64,000 nucleotides of DNA, taken from Aldehydirespirator sp963667505 (lineage in GTDB: Bacteria; Actinomycetota; Acidimicrobiia; Acidimicrobiales; Aldehydirespiratoraceae). Of the stretch, positions 59,021-64,000 are shown in pieces. Position numbers and translations under genes: made by a program. Numbering within the stretch: position 1 is the first letter of the stretch; each line of letters opens with the position of its first letter. The notes under the pieces are model-generated. The model ran no database searches. It was given only the letters and a program-made list of their open reading frames with translations, and had not been told where the DNA came from. Location of the stretch: positions 3,162,001 to 3,226,000 of the forward strand of contig OY763490.2 in NCBI GenBank assembly GCA_963667505.2, given 5' to 3'.

Positions 59021-60325
59021 ATGAACCCCACCGCACTAACCGGCAGCCTCGACCCCGGATCGCTCGACCTCTCCCTGTCGCCGACCGCTCGTCCTCTCTA
59101 CGAGCGGGTCGTCGAGTTCGTGGCGGCTGAGGTGGCGCCGGCCACCGCGGAGTTCTACCGGCTCGGCGAGGGACGGGCCGAGCGTTGGGGCTACGGGCCG
59201 GGCCAGCTGGAACTGCTCGACGGTCTCAAGGCTCGGGCCAAGGCCACGGGACTGTGGAACTTCTTCCTGCCCGACGCGGAGAGCGGGGAAGGCCTCAGCA
59301 ACCTCGACTACGCCTACATCGCGGCCGAGCTCGGCAAGAACCCCATCGCCTCGGAGTGCCTCAACTGCAGCGCCCCGGACACCGGCAACATGGAGGTGCT
59401 CGAACGCGTCGGCACGCCCGCTCAGAAGGAGGAGTGGCTTGAGCCGCTCCTGGCCGGGGAGATCCGGTCCTGCTACGCCATGACCGAGCCGACCCTGGCT
59501 TCGTCGGACGCAAAGAACATCGCCAGCCGAGCGATCCTCGACGGCGACGAGTGGGTGATCGACGGGGAGAAGTTCTTCGTCTCCGGCGCCGGAGACCCCC
59601 GCTGCAAGATCATGATCTGCATGGTGCAGACCAGCCCGGACGGGCCGCCGCACCGCCGTCAGTCCCAGATCCTGGTGCCCATGGACACGCCGGGGGTGGA
59701 GGTGGTCGGGCCCATGCGCGTGTTCGGCGAGGACGACGCGCCCCACGGCCACATGCACATCCTGCTGCGAGACGTGCGGGTGCCGTCGTCGAGCATCCTG
59801 CTGGGCGAGGGCCGCGGCTTCGAGATATCCCAGCTCCGTCTCGGGCCGGGCCGCATCCACCACTGCATGCGCTCCATCGGCGCGGCCGAGAGAGCGCTCA
59901 ACTTGATGGTGCGCCGGGGCATGAGCCGGGAGGCCTTCGGGCGGCCGCTGGCCCAGCTGGGCGGCAACGTCGAGATGATCGCCCAGGCCCGAGTGGAGAT
60001 CGAGGCCATGCGGCTCATGGTCCTGCGGGCCGCCAAGGCCATGGACACGCTGGGCAACGCCGAGGCTCGGGTCTGGGTCAGCGCGGTGAAGGCGATGGTG
60101 CCCGAGCGCGTGTGCCGGATCATCGACCAGGCCATTCAGATTCACGGCGCCGCGGGCGTGTCGCAATGGACGCCGCTGGCCCGCATGTACACGAACCAAA
60201 GGACCCTGCGGCTGGCCGACGGCCCCGACGAAGTGCACTGGTTCGTGGTCGGCCGGGCCGAGATCGCAGCCCACGAGGGACTCGACGATCCCACTGCCGC
60301 TGCCCGCGAGCGGGCACTGGGCTAG
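59021..60325 (+). CDS. Acyl-CoA dehydrogenase family protein
   Basis: A 434-residue flavoprotein. It has CYAMTEPTLASSDAKNIASRAILDGDEWVIDGEKFFVSGAG (FAD site), GPGRIHHCMRSIGAAERALNLMVRRGMSREAFGRPL, and IQIHGAAGVSQWTPLARMYTNQRTLRLADGPDEVH in the C-terminal domain. These features are typical of ACAD11-like/long-chain enzymes. The catalytic base appears as Asp/Glu in GPDEVH. The stop codon overlaps the convergent bioD stop at CTAG. Confidence 0.94.
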   Translation: MNPTALTGSLDPGSLDLSLSPTARPLYERVVEFVAAEVAPATAEFYRLGEGRAERWGYGPGQLELLDGLKARAKATGLWNFFLPDAESGEGLSNLDYAYIAAELGKNPIASECLNCSAPDTGNMEVLERVGTPAQKEEWLEPLLAGEIRSCYAMTEPTLASSDAKNIASRAILDGDEWVIDGEKFFVSGAGDPRCKIMICMVQTSPDGPPHRRQSQILVPMDTPGVEVVGPMRVFGEDDAPHGHMHILLRDVRVPSSSILLGEGRGFEISQLRLGPGRIHHCMRSIGAAERALNLMVRRGMSREAFGRPLAQLGGNVEMIAQARVEIEAMRLMVLRAAKAMDTLGNAEARVWVSAVKAMVPERVCRIIDQAIQIHGAAGVSQWTPLARMYTNQRTLRLADGPDEVHWFVVGRAEIAAHEGLDDPTAAARERALG

Positions 60326-60945
60326 AAGTGTTCCGCGAGGTCCTCGACCCCGACGTCCACCGTCCAGCCGCCGTCTCTGAGCCATTCCAGGTTAAGGCGC
60401 TGGACGTCGGCGGCAGGATCGAATCGGTTGAGCAGCACCAACGGGCGCCGGGGCGCGAGCGGGAGCACGCACGCCAGCACGGAATGGATGGCGCCGAGGC
60501 CGGCCTCGGCAACCACGACGACCTTGTGGGGCGCAAGCCGCTCGATTAGATCGAGATTGCAGCCGTCGGCGGCGAGCGGCGAGAACAGACCGCCCACTCC
60601 TTCGACGATGCCCACGTCGGTGCCGTCGGCGAACTGGCAGGCTCGGGACAGTTCGTCGAGCCGGGGAGAGGGTCTCCGCAGTAGCTCGGCCGCCATGGGC
60701 GGCGCCAGCGGCACTGGAAAGCTGCGCTCCGGCGGGCAGACCTCGCGGCTGGCCTGGCCGGTGGCCGCGGCCAGGATCTCGGCGTCGGTGGGAGCGTTCT
60801 CGTCGGGGTCGTAGGACTGGACGGGCTTGCAGGCCCTCACTGTCCGGCCCCGGCGCCGCAGGACGCGCGCCAGGCTGGCCGCGGCCCATGTCTTGCCGAT
60901 CTCCGTGGCGGTGCCCGTGACGAAGACGACGGTCTCAGCAGCCAC
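60322..60945 (-). CDS. bioD: Dethiobiotin synthetase
   Basis: A 207-residue ATPase with VFVTGTATEIGKTWAAASLARVL (Walker A GTATEIGKT), VRACKPVQSYDP and the second-half VGIVEGVGGLFSPLA. It closes the ureido ring in biotin synthesis. It overlaps bioF by 11 bp and is the last of bioA-bioF-bioD. Confidence 0.95.
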   Translation of the reverse strand: MAAETVVFVTGTATEIGKTWAAASLARVLRRRGRTVRACKPVQSYDPDENAPTDAEILAAATGQASREVCPPERSFPVPLAPPMAAELLRRPSPRLDELSRACQFADGTDVGIVEGVGGLFSPLAADGCNLDLIERLAPHKVVVVAEAGLGAIHSVLACVLPLAPRRPLVLLNRFDPAADVQRLNLEWLRDGGWTVDVGVEDLAEHF

Positions 60946-62098
60946 AGCGTCGGAGCGCCTCGACGAGCCGGTCGAGGTCGTCGGCCGTGTGAGCGGCCGA
61001 GACGGTGACCCGCAGCCGCGAGGTGCCTTCGGGGACGGTGGGGGGCCGGATGGCCGGCACCAGGACTCCTTGGCGGGCGAGCTCGTCCGAGGCGGCCAGG
61101 GCAGCGTCCTCGCTGCCGATCACGAACGGGAGTATGGGGCTGGGATGGCTGGGACGGACGCGGTCGATGTTGGCCCGCAGCCGGGCCTTGAGCTCGTCGC
61201 CCTCGGGCGAGTCGATGATGTCGACGGCCGCATGGGCCGCGGCTGCGGCCGCGGGAGTCGTGGCTGTGGTGAAGATGAAGGAACGGGCCGTGTTCGCCAG
61301 CAGGTCGATGAAGACCTTAGGCCCGCACGCATACCCGCCCAGTGCGCCCACAGCCTTCGAGAGGGTGCCGACTCGCAGTGTTCGACACTCGGGATGGAGC
61401 GCCTCGGGATGGTCGAACACGAGATGCGCGTCGTCGAGGATCAGCAGCGCGCCGTGGGCCGCGCAGATCCGCGACAGCTCGGCCACCGGCGCCAGGTCGC
61501 CGTCCATGGAGAAGACCGAGTCGCTCACCACTGCGCCCCTGCGCTGGGAGCCGTGCAGGAGCCGGTCCACCGACGCAGTGTCGCAATGTCGGAATACCCG
61601 GGTCGGGGCCTTGGCCAGGCGGCAGCCGTCGATTATGGAGGCGTGGTTGAGCTGATCGGAGCAGATCACCGACGCCCAGCGGCCGATGGTGGCCATGACG
61701 CCCAGGTTGGCCGCGTAGCCCGTGGTGAACAGCAGAGCGGCGTCGGCTCGCCGCCACCGGGCGAGACGCGCTTCGAGACGGGTGTGGACAGGCCGCGATC
61801 CCACGATGAGGCGAGCCGATCCCGATCCCGTCCCGTGCGCGTCCAAGGCTGCGGCCGCCGCGGCCTTGACGGCCGGGTGCTGGGAGAGGCCCAGGTAGTC
61901 GTTGGAGGCGAAGGAGACCATCGTCTCGCCGGTCGCCGACAGCACGGTCGCAGGCCCGCTCGCTTCGAGGTCGCGTGGACGGCGCAGGCGGTTGGCCGCG
62001 ATCACGGCACCCAGCGCGTCGGCGACCGCGTCGTCCCACGCGGGCGGGTTCGGCTTGCTTGCCGCCGTGTCGTCGATTCTGGGGGAGGTCGGGCTCAC
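60935..62098 (-). CDS. bioF: 8-amino-7-oxononanoate synthase
   Basis: A 387-residue PLP enzyme. It has VSFASNDYLGLSQHPAVK, GSGSARLIVGSRPVHTRLE, SDSVFSMDGDLAP (PLP-binding Asp in LLILDDAH), and GTLSKAVGALGGYACG with the Schiff-base Lys. GTG at 62098 overlaps the bioA stop. A long upstream frame is only a shadow of bioA. Confidence 0.96.
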   Translation of the reverse strand: MSPTSPRIDDTAASKPNPPAWDDAVADALGAVIAANRLRRPRDLEASGPATVLSATGETMVSFASNDYLGLSQHPAVKAAAAAALDAHGTGSGSARLIVGSRPVHTRLEARLARWRRADAALLFTTGYAANLGVMATIGRWASVICSDQLNHASIIDGCRLAKAPTRVFRHCDTASVDRLLHGSQRRGAVVSDSVFSMDGDLAPVAELSRICAAHGALLILDDAHLVFDHPEALHPECRTLRVGTLSKAVGALGGYACGPKVFIDLLANTARSFIFTTATTPAAAAAAHAAVDIIDSPEGDELKARLRANIDRVRPSHPSPILPFVIGSEDAALAASDELARQGVLVPAIRPPTVPEGTSRLRVTVSAAHTADDLDRLVEALRRCGC

Positions 62099-63420
62099 GC
62101 CCGGGCCTCTTGGGCGGACACTTCCTCGATGGCCGCCATCAGGACTTCGACGATGGTGTCGATCTGAGCGGTGGTGACCACCAGCGGCGGCATGATCACC
62201 ACCACATCGCCGAGCGGGCGCAGCAGCACGCCGGCCCGTACCGCCGCGGCGCAGACTCTGCGGCCCCAGCGGGCCGCGCCGGGCGGTGGGGCCAGCTCGA
62301 CGCCGACCATCAGGCCGCGTCGGCGCACCTCGGCCACCTCGCGACGGGCCGCGACCGGCGCCAGCGCGGCGCCGAGATGAGCAGCCGCCGCCTTGACGTG
62401 GGCGAGGACGCCGCGTGTCGAGAGAAGCTCCAAATGGCGGGCGGCCACCGCGCAGGCGACCGCGTTGCCGCTGTAGGAATGGCCGTGGTAGAAGGTGCGC
62501 TCCCCCAAGTCCTCGCCGAGGAAGGTCCCATAGACCGGTGCCGAGGCCGCGGTGGCCGACAGGGCCAGGTACCCCCCGGTGATGCCCTTTCCCAGGCACA
62601 TCAAGTCGGGCTGCACACCGCACAGGTCGCTGGCGAACAGCGCGCCCGTGCGCCCGAACCCGGTGGCGACCTCGTCGCAGATCAGGGGTATGCCCCTGGC
62701 CTGGACCGCTTCGGCGAATGCGGCCACCTCCTCGGGCCCGGTCACGAGGATGCCGGCCGCGCCCTGCACCAGCGGCTCGACCACCGCCGCGGCCAGGCGG
62801 TCGGCGTGCTCGTCTAGGGCGGCCAGTGCCTTGGGGACCCACTCCGGGTCGTCGTATCCGGGCGTGCGGACCACCGGGAACCGCAGCGGATCGAACAGGT
62901 CGGCGTCGAACCCGCCGCCGAGCGACAGCGACCCGACCGAGTCTCCGTGGTAGGCGTTGCCCAGGGTCAGGTAGGCGTGACGGCCGGCGACGCCCAGGTT
63001 GCGCCAATACTGGAAGGCGATCTTGAGGGCCTGCTCGACCGCGGCCGCTCCGTCGGACGCGAACAGGAAATGGGGATCCGGCACCGGCACAACCGCCCGG
63101 AGCGCCTCGGCCAGCTCGATGGCGGCCGTGTTGCCGTTGCCGAGCAGCGTGGAGTGGCTGATCCGGTCGAGCTGGTCCTTGGCGGCTCGGTTCAAGTCGG
63201 CGTCGGCGTGGCCGAGGGTGAGCACCCACAGCGACGAGATGGCATCTAGGTAGCGCCGCCCGTCGACGTCGTACAGGTAGCAGCCCTCGCCCCGGTCGAC
63301 GATCACTGGGGTTGAGTCCCCGTACACGGCCATCTGCGTGAAGCCGTGCCACACTGCGGCGGCGTCGCGGCCGATCCATTCCCTCGCCTGTGGGCCGGGG
63401 ACGCTGGCCCTGGGCCTCAT
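62095..63420 (-). CDS. bioA: Adenosylmethionine-8-amino-7-oxononanoate aminotransferase
   Basis: A 441-residue PLP aminotransferase. It has YLYDVDGRRYLDAISSLWV, HSTLLGNGNTAAIELAEAL, the PLP region LTLGNAYHGDSVGSLSLGG, and PLICDEVATGFGRTGALFA followed by the Lys in CLGKGITGGYLALSA. It starts the bio operon; bioB is not in the window. Confidence 0.96.
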   Translation of the reverse strand: MRPRASVPGPQAREWIGRDAAAVWHGFTQMAVYGDSTPVIVDRGEGCYLYDVDGRRYLDAISSLWVLTLGHADADLNRAAKDQLDRISHSTLLGNGNTAAIELAEALRAVVPVPDPHFLFASDGAAAVEQALKIAFQYWRNLGVAGRHAYLTLGNAYHGDSVGSLSLGGGFDADLFDPLRFPVVRTPGYDDPEWVPKALAALDEHADRLAAAVVEPLVQGAAGILVTGPEEVAAFAEAVQARGIPLICDEVATGFGRTGALFASDLCGVQPDLMCLGKGITGGYLALSATAASAPVYGTFLGEDLGERTFYHGHSYSGNAVACAVAARHLELLSTRGVLAHVKAAAAHLGAALAPVAARREVAEVRRRGLMVGVELAPPPGAARWGRRVCAAAVRAGVLLRPLGDVVVIMPPLVVTTAQIDTIVEVLMAAIEEVSAQEARA

Positions 63421-63663
63421 GGCCGAGGCTCGGAAGCGAGCAGCTGGGTTGGAGGTCGCATCCTGAGGTCCGTTCGTGAGACCGGCGCTGACGGCCGGTC
63501 ACGCTACTTGACCGTCTCGACGAGGTTCGCGGGCTGGGATCGGACGGGGCGAGCCCCGATTCGGGGCGAGGTGTCCGACGGCACGGGGGAGGCGACTTGC
63601 GGGCGATTGAAGTAGCGTGCTGAATCAGGCGATTGGGCGCACGCGGCTGGAGGAGGTCGGGAC

Positions 63664-64000
63664 GTGACGATCACCGCGGAACGGCATCAGTCCTCGGTTC
63701 CGGCGCAGGCGGAGGGCCGGGCCGGCACCACCACCGTGGCGTCGCTGGCCCGGGACTGGGCGGAGCGCAGCCCCCGAGGGGTCGCGATGCGGGAGAAGGA
63801 CTTCGGCATCTGGCAGGAGTACACCTGGGCCGAGACCTGGGACCTGATCGAGACCGCCGCCCACGGCCTGCTGGCACTCGGCTTGGAGGCCGGCGATCGC
63901 GTGGCCATCCATTCCGAGGATCGGCCCGAGTGGGTGATCCTGGACTTGGCAACGGTGGCCGTCCGGGGTGTCACCGTCGGCCTCTACCCCACAAACCCGA
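63664..64000 (+). CDS. AMP-dependent acyl-CoA synthetase/ligase (N-terminal part)
   Basis: From GTG at 63664, preceded by GGAGGAGG, the frame is open to the window end. It reads SLARDWAERSPRGVAMREKDFGIWQEYTWAETWDLIETAAHGLLALGLEAGDRVAIHSEDRPEWVILDLATVAVRGVTVGLYPT, the start of a long-chain fatty acyl-CoA synthetase. The 243 bp before it hold no other gene; this is the divergent promoter region with bioA. Confidence 0.92.
   Translation, partial: MTITAERHQSSVPAQAEGRAGTTTVASLARDWAERSPRGVAMREKDFGIWQEYTWAETWDLIETAAHGLLALGLEAGDRVAIHSEDRPEWVILDLATVAVRGVTVGLYPTNP

Overview
The window is about 64 kb of GC-rich bacterial chromosome spanning the replication origin. The gene order dnaB-rplI-rpsR-ssb-rpsF ... 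pcnA ... sigma/anti-sigma-trxB-trxA-cwlM-parB-parA-rsmG-jag-yidC-yidD-rnpA-rpmH-oriC-dnaA-dnaN-recF-DUF721-gyrB-gyrA-DUF3566-tRNA-Ile is the ancestral actinobacterial origin layout, familiar from Mycobacterium. Codon bias (C/G third positions, many GTG starts), a DUF5318 protein, a DUF6049 protein and a likely F420-dependent reductase point to Actinomycetota. The very compact origin and the four-subunit sarcosine oxidase suggest class Acidimicrobiia, but that placement is inference. Layout: (1) 1-4.2 kb, accessory: an orphan AbrB-type DNA-binding protein, then an AAA ATPase, a 128-residue unknown and an ImmA/IrrE-like protein whose HExxH site has decayed, all on the minus strand. (2) 4.2-12.3 kb: a frameshifted pgi, a membrane c-type cytochrome and a soxB-soxD-soxA-soxG sarcosine oxidase operon. 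(3) 12.4-24.2 kb, variable: an orphan DNA methyltransferase, a retropepsin-like protease, a LysR regulator, a Ddn-like reductase, an amidohydrolase, a molybdopterin oxidoreductase with its Fe-S and (frameshifted) NrfD subunits, a TetR regulator, a truncated ABC permease and a lactate dehydrogenase. Two striking tandem repeats lie here: five 32-bp units carrying the tetR stop / Fe-S start junction, and an alternating 17-bp minisatellite upstream of the lactate dehydrogenase. (4) 24.2-37 kb: housekeeping genes running leftward to dnaA. (5) About 36.76-37.17 kb: oriC with DnaA boxes. (6) 37.2-42.5 kb: the rightward rpmH-to-parB block with two parS-like sites. (7) 42.6-51.2 kb: a leftward run of GNAT, DUF6049, DegV, sigma, anti-sigma, membrane protein, thioredoxin system and a CwlM-like protein that has lost its zinc site. 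(8) 51.4-60.3 kb: rightward HDAC-like deacetylase, CCA-adding enzyme, DUF5318, panB, the rpsF-ssb-rpsR-rplI group, dnaB and an acyl-CoA dehydrogenase. (9) 60.3-64 kb: a leftward bioA-bioF-bioD operon and the start of an AMP-dependent synthetase. The genes work together mainly as replication initiation and segregation (DnaA, DnaN, RecF, gyrase, ParAB-parS, DnaB, SSB), membrane insertion and ribosome assembly (YidC, YidD, Jag, RsmG, L34, L9, S6, S18, RNase P) and envelope/redox homeostasis (sigma/anti-sigma with thioredoxin and CwlM). The most unusual sequence features are the chain of overlapping 11-codon mini-ORFs made by the 32-bp repeat, the 17-bp minisatellite, two conserved-family proteins without their catalytic residues, an rnpA gene without a canonical start covering its conserved N-terminus, and two housekeeping or redox genes split by apparent frameshifts. 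The frameshifts may be assembly errors.
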